DNA of 64,000 nucleotides, taken from positions 1 through 64,000 of the forward strand of contig CAMCES010000004.1 in the NCBI GenBank assembly GCA_945873925.1, written 5' to 3'. Position numbers and translations under genes: made by a program. The number at the start of each line of letters is the position of its first letter. Position 1 is the first letter of the stretch. Source of the stretch: Bordetella parapertussis. GTDB taxonomy: Bacteria > Pseudomonadota > Gammaproteobacteria > Burkholderiales > Burkholderiaceae_C. Shown here piece after piece: positions 35,489 through 43,104 of this stretch. Below the pieces are notes generated by a model. The model ran no database searches, was not told where the DNA came from, and saw nothing but the letters and a program-made list of their open reading frames with translations.

Positions 35489-35923
35489 TCAAGCCTTTCC
35501 TGCTTGGCCTTGGGGCTGACGGTGGGCTTGGGCGTCACCGTCTTCACCGATGTAGCGGTTGCCTTGTACCGAACGACCACCAGCGACCATCATGGCGCGG
35601 TACTCGTCTTCGGTCATGCCGGTCATGCTGCCCGCCATTTGTTGAAAGCTTTTGCCGTCGGTGGCCCCGATCTTGGCGAGGAAATAAATATTGCCACCGG
35701 TGCGGATGCACCCATTCAGGTCGCGGGCCAACACCGCTTGTTTTTGTTCTTCGGTCATGGCCCACTCGTCCAGGTATGCGCGTTCATTGGCTTTGAAACG
35801 CGTGCGGTTATCGGCTTTCATGAGCGACATACAAAACTGGTTGAGCCCATAGCCTTTGCGCGACTGCTCGGCATCAAAAATGGTGGTGCCGGGCACATCC
35901 AAATAGGGTTTGTCTAAAGCCAT
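35489..35923 (-). CDS. ligA: Protocatechuate 4,5-dioxygenase, alpha subunit
   Basis: A 144-residue LigA subunit that caps the active site of LigB. It starts MALDKPYLDVPGTTIFDA and has KGYGLNQFCMSLMKADNR and MTEEQKQAVLARD, as in the LigA family. AGGAG precedes the ATG. A hairpin at 35968-35987, at the ligI stop, separates it from the upstream half of the operon. Confidence 0.92.
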   Translation of the reverse strand: MALDKPYLDVPGTTIFDAEQSRKGYGLNQFCMSLMKADNRTRFKANERAYLDEWAMTEEQKQAVLARDLNGCIRTGGNIYFLAKIGATDGKSFQQMAGSMTGMTEDEYRAMMVAGGRSVQGNRYIGEDGDAQAHRQPQGQAGKA

Positions 35924-35967
35924 GTCTTCAACACTCCTGGTTGTTATGCGTTTTGGATAGGTTTGAA

Positions 35968-35987
35968 ACCGCTTGCATTCAAGCGGT
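35968..35987 (-). promoter_or_regulatory. Hairpin spanning the ligI stop, ahead of ligA
   Basis: ACCGCTTG and CAAGCGGT form a perfect 8-bp stem with a 4-base loop; the ligI stop codon lies within it. The T-run after it on the minus strand is weak (TTTC), so it is more likely an mRNA-processing or stability element, or a leaky terminator, than a full terminator. Confidence 0.45.
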
Positions 35988-36911
35988 GCTTTCGGGCCAG
36001 TACAAACGGCCTGGGTTGTCCACCAAGAGTTTGCTTTGCCACTCGGGGGTGACAGCGATTTGCGGAATGAAGTCCACCAACAGGCCGTCGTCGGGCATGT
36101 GATCCTTCAAATTCGGATGCGGCCAATCGGTGCCCCACAAGACCCGATCGGGAAAGGCTTGCACCACACGCCGCGCAAATGGCACCACGTCTTGGTAGGC
36201 CTGTTGTTCGCCATTCAAAGCCTTGGGGCCTGACACACTGAGCCGCTCGGGGCAAGACACCTTGCTCCAAACGTTGTCGTGCTGCTGCATGAATGTCATG
36301 AACAAACTGAACTCGGGGCCATCCACAGGATGCTGCACATTCGGTCGGCCCATGTGGTCCACCACCACGGTGGTGGGCAGCGCGGTGAAGAAATTCCACA
36401 GCTCGGGCAGGTCTACCGCTTCAAAATAAATCACCACATGCCAACCCCAGTGCTTGATGCGCTGGGCAATCTCTATCAACTCGTCTTTGGGGGTGAAATC
36501 GACCAGGCGCTTCACAAAATTAAACCGCACACCACGCACACCCGCATCGTGCATGGCTTGCAAGGCATGGTCGGTGACATCACGTTTGACCGTGACCACG
36601 CCACGCGCTTGGCCATTGGAATGCTTCAAGGCATCGAGCAAGGCGCTGTTGTCAGCCCCGTGGCAAGTGGCTTGCACGATCACGTTTTTTTCAAAGCCCA
36701 AGTGGTCCCGCAGTGCAAACAACTGGTCTTTGGACGCATCACAGGGTGTGTATTTGCGCTCTGGCGCGTAGGGAAACTGTGCGCCTGGCCCAAACACATG
36801 GCAGTGCGCATCCACCGCGCCTGCGGGCAAGACAAAGCGCGGCTTGGAAGGCCCCTCGAACCAATCCAGCCAGCCAGGGGTTTTTTCAAAAGCACCAGAA
36901 GTGGGTTTCAT
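35979..36911 (-). CDS. ligI: 2-pyrone-4,6-dicarboxylate hydrolase
   Basis: Opens the pyrone ring to 4-oxalomesaconate. A 310-residue amidohydrolase-fold lactonase with AVDAHCHVFGPGAQFPY, VIVQATCHGADNSALLDAL, RGVRFNFVKRL, VVVDHMGRP and WGTDWPHPN, matching LigI. The ATG at 36911 gives MKPTSGAFEKTPGWLDWF; a start 3 codons upstream is possible. It follows ligK by 5 bp. Confidence 0.92.
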   Translation of the reverse strand: MKPTSGAFEKTPGWLDWFEGPSKPRFVLPAGAVDAHCHVFGPGAQFPYAPERKYTPCDASKDQLFALRDHLGFEKNVIVQATCHGADNSALLDALKHSNGQARGVVTVKRDVTDHALQAMHDAGVRGVRFNFVKRLVDFTPKDELIEIAQRIKHWGWHVVIYFEAVDLPELWNFFTALPTTVVVDHMGRPNVQHPVDGPEFSLFMTFMQQHDNVWSKVSCPERLSVSGPKALNGEQQAYQDVVPFARRVVQAFPDRVLWGTDWPHPNLKDHMPDDGLLVDFIPQIAVTPEWQSKLLVDNPGRLYWPESTA

Positions 36912-36916
36912 GGGTA

Positions 36917-37603
36917 TCAATCGATGTATTTCAAGCCAGCCTTGGCCAAGGACTCGCGCATGTTGTACATGTCCAAACCCAACACACCCGAGGCCAGTTT
37001 GGTGCGCTTCTCGCCTTCCAAGGCTTCACGCGCAGCGGCGGCATCGGCCACTTGCTGGGCGATGCTGGCCGGCACCACCACGACACCATCGTCATCGGCC
37101 ACGATGGCGTCACCAGGATTCACCACTGCACCCGCACACACGATGGGCACATTGACCGAACCCACCGTGGCTTTGATCGTGCCTTTGGCGCTGATGGCGC
37201 GGCTCCAGACTGGAAAGCCCATGGCTTCGAGCTCGATCACATCGCGCACACCCGCGTCGATGACCAAGGCCCTGGCCCCGCGTGCCTGAAAAGAGGTGGC
37301 CAACAAGTCGCCGAAATAACCGTCGGTACAAGGCGCGGTGATGGCAGCCACCACGATGTCGCCGGGCTGTATTTGCTCGGCCACCACATGCATCATCCAG
37401 TTGTCACCCGGGTGCAGCAGCACCGTGACCGCTGTGCCCGATACATGGGCACCTTTGTAAATGGGACGCATGATGGTGTGCATCAGCCCCAAGCGGCCCA
37501 TGGCTTCGTGCACCGTGGCCACACCATACAAACCGAGTTGCTCCACCGCGCCGCGATCAGCGCGTTGGATGTTGCGTTTGACTGTGCCTAAGGGGTAATG
37601 CAT
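36917..37603 (-). CDS. ligK: 4-carboxy-4-hydroxy-2-oxoadipate aldolase
   Basis: The final step: cleavage to pyruvate and oxaloacetate, with oxaloacetate decarboxylase side activity. A 228-residue RraA-fold class II aldolase. The active-site region is GDLLATSFQARGARALVIDAG followed by the RD of GVRD, with the metal-site DDDG in VADDDGVVVVP. It lies 1 bp from ligJ and 5 bp from ligI, inside the operon. Confidence 0.92.
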   Translation of the reverse strand: MHYPLGTVKRNIQRADRGAVEQLGLYGVATVHEAMGRLGLMHTIMRPIYKGAHVSGTAVTVLLHPGDNWMMHVVAEQIQPGDIVVAAITAPCTDGYFGDLLATSFQARGARALVIDAGVRDVIELEAMGFPVWSRAISAKGTIKATVGSVNVPIVCAGAVVNPGDAIVADDDGVVVVPASIAQQVADAAAAREALEGEKRTKLASGVLGLDMYNMRESLAKAGLKYID

Positions 37604-37604
37604 G

Positions 37605-38639
37605 TCACAAACCTTTCTGTTTCAAACGTGCGTCCAAACGTGGAAACACGCGGCGCACATTGGCTTCGTAAATTTGGTGTCGGTCCTCGTCGCTCAACAA
37701 GGTGCTGGCTTGGATGTAGCGCTTGGTGTCGTCGTAATAGTGGCCGGTTTGCGGATCGATGCCACGCACCGCACCAATCATTTCGGACGCAAACAAGACG
37801 TTTTTCACAGGGATGACTTTGTTCAACAAGTCGATGCCGGGTTGGTGGTACACGCAGGTGTCAAAGAAGATATTGTTGAGCAAATGCTCTTCAAGCAGAG
37901 GTTTTTTCAGCTCTTGCGCCAAACCACGAAAACGCCCCCAGTGGTAGGGCACCGCGCCGCCGCCATGCGGAATGAGGAACTTCAAGCTGGGAAAGTCTTT
38001 GAACAAATCGCTGGTCAGGCACTGCATGAACGCCGTGGTGTCCGCGTTCAGGTAATGCGCACCGGTGGTGTGGAAACAGGCATTGCAACTCGTTGACACA
38101 TGGATCATGGCGGGCAAGTCGTGTTCCACCATTTTTTCGTAGATCGGATACCAATGGCGGTCGCTCAAGGGGGGGGATGTCCAATGGCCACCAGAGGGAT
38201 CTGGGTTCAAGTTGATGCCAACAGCGCCGTATTCCTTCACGCATTTTTCAAGCTCAGGAATGCAGGTGGCAGGGTCCACACCAGGGGACTGCGGCAACAT
38301 GGCCACAGGCACAAAGTGATCGGGGAACAAGGTGGACACGCGAAAGCAGAGTTCGTTGCAAATCGCAGCCCAGGTGCTGGAGACCGCGAAGTCACCAATG
38401 TGGTGGGCCATGAAAGACGCACGTGGCGAAAACAAAGTGATGTCGCTGCCCCGCTCTTTCATCAACTTGAGTTGATTGGTTTCGATGCTGTGGCGCACAT
38501 CGTCGTCACTGATCTTCAAGTCGGCGGCTTGGGGCATGACTGCAGGGTTTTGGATGCCTGCGATTTGCTGGTTGCGCCAATCCTCCAGCGCTTTGGGCGC
38601 GGTGGTGTAGTGGCCGTGGCAGTCGATGATCAAACCCAT
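37605..38639 (-). CDS. ligJ: 4-oxalomesaconate hydratase
   Basis: Hydrates the enol form of 4-oxalomesaconate to 4-carboxy-4-hydroxy-2-oxoadipate. A 344-residue amidohydrolase-2-family protein beginning MGLIIDCHGHYTTAP, with metal ligands in the HGHY motif, LFSPRASFMAHHIGD, and LIPHGGGAVPYHWGRFRG. The ATG at 38639 lies 10 bp inside the end of galD; the seven extra residues of the longer frame are discounted. Confidence 0.92.
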   Translation of the reverse strand: MGLIIDCHGHYTTAPKALEDWRNQQIAGIQNPAVMPQAADLKISDDDVRHSIETNQLKLMKERGSDITLFSPRASFMAHHIGDFAVSSTWAAICNELCFRVSTLFPDHFVPVAMLPQSPGVDPATCIPELEKCVKEYGAVGINLNPDPSGGHWTSPPLSDRHWYPIYEKMVEHDLPAMIHVSTSCNACFHTTGAHYLNADTTAFMQCLTSDLFKDFPSLKFLIPHGGGAVPYHWGRFRGLAQELKKPLLEEHLLNNIFFDTCVYHQPGIDLLNKVIPVKNVLFASEMIGAVRGIDPQTGHYYDDTKRYIQASTLLSDEDRHQIYEANVRRVFPRLDARLKQKGL

Positions 38640-39808
38640 GTCTTGTCTCCTGAATTCCAAACAGAGGCCGGCACCATGGCCTCGCCGCGCATGATCAGGC
38701 GAGCGGTGCGGAGCAGCGCGGCTTGCGTCACTTCAATACCCCCAGGCACATCAGCTGTTTGGGTTTGCAACACCAGGCTGAATTCGCCTGTGGGGTGTTC
38801 AACCGACAAGGCTTGAGATGCCCCTGGCTTCATGGCCGCCACGCCTTCACACACCGTGCCGCGCAACACACAGGCGGTGCCGACCGTGACAGCGGCCAAG
38901 ACACCGATCGCGTCGTGGCACACATGCGGAATGAAACTGCGGGTGGTGATTGCTCCGCCATGCATGGGCGGGGCGATCAAGGTCATCTTGGGGTAGTTTT
39001 TCTGGCGCACGTCGCCCAAACCCATCAGCACCGACACCTGCAAGCGCAGTGCTTCAATGCGTGTTTTAAGTTCGGTGTCGGCGTTCAACGCTTCTGCGCT
39101 TTCATAACCGGTGCAGCCTATCTCGCTCGCTTTGAACAAGACCAAGGGCATGCCGTTGTCAATGCAGGTTACGTCAATCTCAAACGGCTCAAAGCCCGCC
39201 AGTTTGTCGGTGGGCAAGACCTGGATGTGGTCTTTCACGCGGCCCGTGGGCAACAAACCGCTGCACACCGAACCAGCGGTGTCCAAAAAGTTGATCGTGA
39301 TCGGTGCAGCCGTTCCAGGCGCACCGTCGATGCGGGCCTCCCCCGTGTCCGCCACGAACCGCTGGCCATCGGGGCCCATGGGTGTTTGTACCGTGATGTC
39401 GCATTGCAGGTCGGTGTTCAAGGTCAACACCCGCAAGCTGGTGGTGTCGCCCTGGGCTTGCAACATACCGGTTTGCAGCGCAAACGGCACCACGGCCGCC
39501 AGCATGTTGCCACAATTGGGCGTGGTGTCCACCGTGTCTTTATCGGGCTGGAGTTGGGCAAACAAAAAATCCAAGTCCACGCCCGCGGTGCTGCTGCGGC
39601 TGACGATGCCCACCTTGCTGGTGAGTGGATGGGCGCCGCCCAAGCCGTCAATTTGTCGCTTGTCTGGTGAACCCATGATGGCCAACAACACCCGATCGCG
39701 ATGGTCCGGGTGCGAAGGCAAATCGGTCGCATTGAAAAACGGCCCTTTGGATGTGCCACCTCTCATGTAAAGGCAAGGAACGGCATGGGGAGGTGTTGGC
39801 TGACGCAT
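38630..39808 (-). CDS. galD: 4-oxalomesaconate tautomerase (PrpF family)
   Basis: Converts the keto to the enol tautomer of 4-oxalomesaconate. A 392-residue PrpF-fold isomerase: CLYMRGGTSKGPFF at the N-terminus, PNCGNMLAAVVPFAL with the catalytic cysteine, FLDTAGSVCSGLLPTG, and a conserved IAPPMHGG-type tail. It is the first gene of the seven-gene operon, with pilD ending 15 bp upstream of its start region on the same strand. Confidence 0.9.
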   Translation of the reverse strand: MRQPTPPHAVPCLYMRGGTSKGPFFNATDLPSHPDHRDRVLLAIMGSPDKRQIDGLGGAHPLTSKVGIVSRSSTAGVDLDFLFAQLQPDKDTVDTTPNCGNMLAAVVPFALQTGMLQAQGDTTSLRVLTLNTDLQCDITVQTPMGPDGQRFVADTGEARIDGAPGTAAPITINFLDTAGSVCSGLLPTGRVKDHIQVLPTDKLAGFEPFEIDVTCIDNGMPLVLFKASEIGCTGYESAEALNADTELKTRIEALRLQVSVLMGLGDVRQKNYPKMTLIAPPMHGGAITTRSFIPHVCHDAIGVLAAVTVGTACVLRGTVCEGVAAMKPGASQALSVEHPTGEFSLVLQTQTADVPGGIEVTQAALLRTARLIMRGEAMVPASVWNSGDKTWV

Positions 39809-39823
39809 GGTGATTGTTTGGCT

Positions 39824-40681
39824 TTAAAAAATATAGCGGTGGTTGAAGACCAACATCGGTGCGAATGCAGCCATGATGACGCCCGACAAAGCCAGGTAGG
39901 GCCCAAAGGGCATGGCTTGCCCAGGCTTCAATTGCCCGCGCCAACGCAAAACCATGGCCACGAGCACACCCAACAAAGAAGACATAAGCACCAGCATGGG
40001 CAAGGCCAACCAACCCAACCAGGCACCCAAGGCAGCCAAGAGCTTAAAGTCACCTTCGCCCATGCCTTGTTTACCGGTGACCAGGCCAAACACAGCTTGC
40101 ACCGACCACAGCACACCATAGCCGGCTGCAGCGCCCCAGACACTGTCGGTGATTTGCAGGTCGGTCAACCCCATGGCAGAGGTGATCAAGCCTACCCACA
40201 ACAAGCCCAGCGTCAAGCTGTCGGGCAACAGCATGGTGTCGATGTCAATCAATGAAAGGGCCAACAGCACCGTGCCAAAGCCAGCCCAGGCCAGGGCCTC
40301 CAAGCTGACACCCCAGCGGGCCGCACAAAACGCCCAGATGGCTGCGACGGTCAATTCCACCAAGGGGTAGCGCCAAGCAATCTGGGTGCCGCAATGCGCA
40401 CATCGCCCTTTGAGCCAAGCAAAACTCAGCACAGGGACCAGGTCACGAACACGCAAGGGAGTGGCACAACTCGGGCAATGAGACGCTGGACTGAACAGGT
40501 TGAGCGGGTCTTTTGCTGCATGGGATTGCCCCAGGACCATGTGTGCCTGCGTTTCCCATTCGCGGCGCAACATGCGCGGCAAACGCCAGACCAGTACATT
40601 GATGAAACTGCCCACCTGCAAACCAACCAAGGCCGCCAAAGCGGTCCACAGCTTGGGGTTATTCAGCATCAGCAAGTCCAT
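39824..40681 (-). CDS. pilD: Prepilin peptidase / N-methyltransferase
   Basis: A 285-residue inner-membrane aspartic peptidase that processes type IV pilins and type II secretion pseudopilins. The zinc-binding loop CPSCATPLR...CAHCG and the two catalytic aspartates in SLIDIDTMLLPD and GMGEGDFKLLA are present, with about eight membrane segments. pilD is usually beside pilB, pilC and coaE; here it stands alone between galD and a deletion scar. The start at 40681 (MDLLMLNNP) lies 3 bp after the scar gene's stop. Confidence 0.9.
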   Translation of the reverse strand: MDLLMLNNPKLWTALAALVGLQVGSFINVLVWRLPRMLRREWETQAHMVLGQSHAAKDPLNLFSPASHCPSCATPLRVRDLVPVLSFAWLKGRCAHCGTQIAWRYPLVELTVAAIWAFCAARWGVSLEALAWAGFGTVLLALSLIDIDTMLLPDSLTLGLLWVGLITSAMGLTDLQITDSVWGAAAGYGVLWSVQAVFGLVTGKQGMGEGDFKLLAALGAWLGWLALPMLVLMSSLLGVLVAMVLRWRGQLKPGQAMPFGPYLALSGVIMAAFAPMLVFNHRYIF

Positions 40682-40684
40682 GGG

Positions 40685-41197
40685 TCAGGCCTTTTCCACA
40701 GACACGCCCAGCAAACGATCGAGCAGCTTGGGTTGGTCTTGCAAATCATGGGCGCTGCCACGGTGGATGACACGCCCCTGATCCAACACCACTGCTTGCT
40801 GGCTGATGGCCAAAATCGCTTGCGGGTGTTGCTCGACGATGATCGCCGACATACCTTGCTCGCGGGTAATTCGAGCGATGGCGCGCAACAATACCTCCAC
40901 GATGATGCTGGCAAAGGCAATCATCATGTCGCTGTTGTCACGCGCGGCCTTGGCAATTTCTTCATTGGGGATGCGGCGGCGGCCCATGTGCGACTCGGCG
41001 TCCACCGTGAACATGACCAAGCCAATCTTGCGTTCGCGGTAATAGGCCACGGTTTCTTCGATGGTCGGTCGGCGGTCCGAGCCAAAGTATTTGTCGGCGG
41101 CGCGGTCGTATTCCTCGCCGTAGTTGTCAAACGGGTTCCAGAAGCTCACCTCGGCGTGGGTGTGGATGTCAATGGCAATCAAGTCGGCGTGGTTCAT
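40685..41197 (-). pseudogene. In-frame fusion of truncated amidohydrolase and LivF tail
   Basis: The open frame from ATG 41197 encodes 170 residues. The first ~97 (IDIHTHAEVSFWNPFDNYGEEYD, then MFTVDAESHMGRRRIPNEEI) match the start of an amidohydrolase of the kind found in phenylpropanoid-CoA operons. From about 40905 the frame switches to the last ~70 residues of a LivF branched-chain transporter ATPase (AIARITREQGMSAIIVEQHPQ, AVVLDQGRVIHRGSA). The amidohydrolase lacks its C-terminal metal ligands, and LivF lacks Walker A and the signature motif, so neither part can work. A deletion that happens to keep frame is the simplest explanation. Confidence 0.82.
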
Positions 41198-41246
41198 GGT
41201 CGAATAAGATCCTTTGCATCCACTATAACGAGCAGAGACAAGGCGC

Positions 41247-41819
41247 ATGAATTCAGATTTACAACTCGACATGCAAGGCGATGTGGCCATTGTGCGCATC
41301 AACCGCGCCGCCAAACGCAATGCCTTGAACGACGAGCTCATCTTGGCGCTGCGCCACACCTTCGAAACCCTGCCGACGCAAGCCAAAGCCGCTGTGCTGT
41401 GCGGCCACGGCGAGCATTTCTGCGCCGGTTTGGACCTGAGCGAATTGCAAACCCGGGATGCCGGTGAAGGCATGCAGCATTCGCGCATGTGGCACAGCGC
41501 GTTTAACCAAATTCAATTTGGCCCGGTGCCGGTGGTGGCCGCTTTGCACGGCGCAGTGGTGGGCGGTGGCCTGGAGTTGGCCGCGTCTTGCCACATCCGC
41601 GTGGCCGATGACACCACTTTTTACGCTCTGCCCGAAGGCACACGCGGCATTTTTGTCGGCGGCGGCGGTGCGGTGCGCATTCCCAAACTGATTGGCGTGG
41701 CTCGCATGACCGACATGATGATGACCGGCCGTGTTTACAACGCGGTCGATGGTGAACGGATTGGTTTCGCGCAGTATGTGGTGCCCGCTGGGCGGCACGG
41801 CCGAGGACATGGCGGCTGA
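41247..41819 (+). pseudogene. Truncated enoyl-CoA hydratase/isomerase
   Basis: The frame starts with a crotonase-fold protein: MNSDLQLDMQGDVAIVRINR, GHGEHFCAGLDLSE (oxyanion-hole region), AALHGAVVGGGLELAA, ALPEGTRGIFVGGGG. Homology stops after about residue 180 (AQYVVPAG) and is followed by a short unrelated tail and a stop. The missing 70-80 residues form the C-terminal helices needed for folding and oligomerisation, so it is probably inactive. The 3' break joins a Bug-receptor tail in another frame. It is divergent from the fused amidohydrolase gene, 49 bp apart, and the shared promoter region may still be intact. Confidence 0.8.
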
Positions 41820-41886
41820 CTTGAAAAAGCAGTTGGCCTTTTGGGGGCCCATCGTCAAGCGCATTGGCTTCACAGCCGAGTCTTGA
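41785..41886 (+). pseudogene. C-terminal scrap of a Bug/TctC-type binding protein
   Basis: In a frame different from the preceding crotonase, about 33 codons read PLGGTAEDMAADLKKQL then AFWGPIVKRIGFTAES and stop at 41884-41886. This is the usual end of tripartite tricarboxylate receptor (Bug) proteins (GGT-x-E...WG-x-I-x-K-x-G). Nothing upstream of the junction belongs to that family, so it marks the far side of a second deletion. Confidence 0.72.
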
Positions 41887-41972
41887 ATCCCGTCCTTTAA
41901 CGCACCCTTTTGCTGCGCTTGGGGTGCGCTTACACTCCCTGCTTCTCATTAAATGCCCATTCAAGGACTGCC

Positions 41973-42326
41973 ATGATCACCACCGCCTCTGGCCTGCAAT
42001 ACGACGACACCCACACTGGCGAAGGAGACACCGCCACCGCTGGTCAGCATGTGACGGTTCACTACACCGGCTGGATTTGGGACAACGGTGAAAAAGGCGA
42101 GAAATTCGACTCCAGCCTAGACCGCAACGACCCGTTTGAATTCGACTTGGGCCAAGGCATGGTCATCCAAGGCTGGGACGAAGGCGTGCAAGGCATGAAG
42201 ATTGGCGGCAAGCGCAGCCTGATCATCCCGCCCGAGTTGGGCTATGGCGCTCGTGGCGCGGGTGGTGTCATTCCCCCGAATGCCACTCTGCTGTTCGAGG
42301 TGGAGCTGCTGGGAGTCGAGGGCTGA
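41973..42326 (+). CDS. FKBP-type peptidyl-prolyl isomerase
   Basis: A 117-residue, single-domain cytoplasmic FKBP that isomerises proline bonds. It has VTVHYTGWIWDNGEKGEKFDSS, VIQGWDEGVQGMKIGGKRSLIIPPELGYG and IPPNATLLFEVELL. The ATG at 41973 is used; an open frame 21 codons longer runs upstream but lacks homology. It sits just before the grpE-dnaK-dnaJ group. Confidence 0.93.
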   Translation: MITTASGLQYDDTHTGEGDTATAGQHVTVHYTGWIWDNGEKGEKFDSSLDRNDPFEFDLGQGMVIQGWDEGVQGMKIGGKRSLIIPPELGYGARGAGGVIPPNATLLFEVELLGVEG

Positions 42327-42337
42327 GGCTCCAGCCC

Positions 42338-42365
42338 CTTGAAATAAAGCAAACCCCTCCCATTT
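42338..42365 (+). promoter_or_regulatory. Sigma-32 heat-shock promoter of grpE
   Basis: CTTGAAA at 42338-42344 and TCCCATTT at 42358-42365 are 13 bp apart, matching the RpoH consensus (CTTGAAA, 13-15 bp, CCCCATNT) at all but one -10 position. grpE starts 34 bp downstream. Confidence 0.75.
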
Positions 42366-42398
42366 ACAGGGCTGATTTACAACAGCCCCTAGAACCGC

Positions 42399-42965
42399 AT
42401 GTCCGATCCCCAAACCACCCCGCCGTCCGAGCCGACGGCCAACCCTGAGCCCGCCATGGACGCCAACCCCCACCCCGAACAAGCCCCGTCGCAGGAAGAC
42501 CCGTTGAGCGTGGCCCAAGCCGAGGTGGCCAAACTGACCGCCGTGAACGCCGAATTGGCCGACCAGTTTTTGCGCGCCAAGGCCGAGGCTGAAAATGCCC
42601 GCCGCCGCGCCGATGAAGAAGTGTCCAAAGCCCGCAAATTCGCTGTCGAGTCCTTTGCCGAGAGCTTGTTGCCGGTGGCCGACAGCCTGACCGCTGGTTT
42701 GGCGATTGCCGACGCCACCGCAGAGCAACTGCGCGAAGGCTCGGAAGCCACATTGCGGCAACTCAAAAGCGCCTTAGAACGCCATAAAGTGCTTGAAATC
42801 AACCCGGATGCCGGTGCCAAGTTCGATCCGCACCAGCACCAAGCCATCTCGGTGGTGCCCGCCGATCAAGAAGCCAACACCGTGGTCAGCGTGCTGCAAA
42901 AGGGTTACTTGATTGCTGAGCGGGTGCTGCGCCCGGCCTTGGTGACGGTTGCCGCGCCGACATAA
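42399..42965 (+). CDS. grpE: Nucleotide exchange factor GrpE
   Basis: A 188-residue DnaK exchange factor. The N-terminus is acidic and Pro/Glu-rich and disordered; a long helix follows (ELADQFLRAKAEAENARRRAD), then the beta domain with PDAGAKFDPHQHQAISVVP and VVSVLQKGYLIAERVLRPA. A sigma-32 promoter lies directly upstream and dnaK follows after 139 bp. Confidence 0.94.
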   Translation: MSDPQTTPPSEPTANPEPAMDANPHPEQAPSQEDPLSVAQAEVAKLTAVNAELADQFLRAKAEAENARRRADEEVSKARKFAVESFAESLLPVADSLTAGLAIADATAEQLREGSEATLRQLKSALERHKVLEINPDAGAKFDPHQHQAISVVPADQEANTVVSVLQKGYLIAERVLRPALVTVAAPT

Positions 42966-43104
42966 GGGTCAGGCCAACCCAAACTCGCGGATTTAGGAGG
43001 CCATGTGGGCTTGAAATCCAACAACTTATCCACAGCTGTCTGAATATCGTTAAACAGGAATTGAGGCGGTCGCCTTTGGGGGCCAAATCACACAGGAGAA
43101 AAAA

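Noticed and set aside
41891..41930. CGCACCC...GGGTGCG repeat before the FKBP gene as an operator or terminator
   Set aside because: Seven-base arms with a 14-base spacer, no T-run and no nearby promoter pair; too weak to call.
43010..43040. CTTGAAA before dnaK as a second sigma-32 promoter
   Set aside because: No CCCCAT-like -10 element lies at 13-15 bp; kept only as a remark in the dnaK entry.
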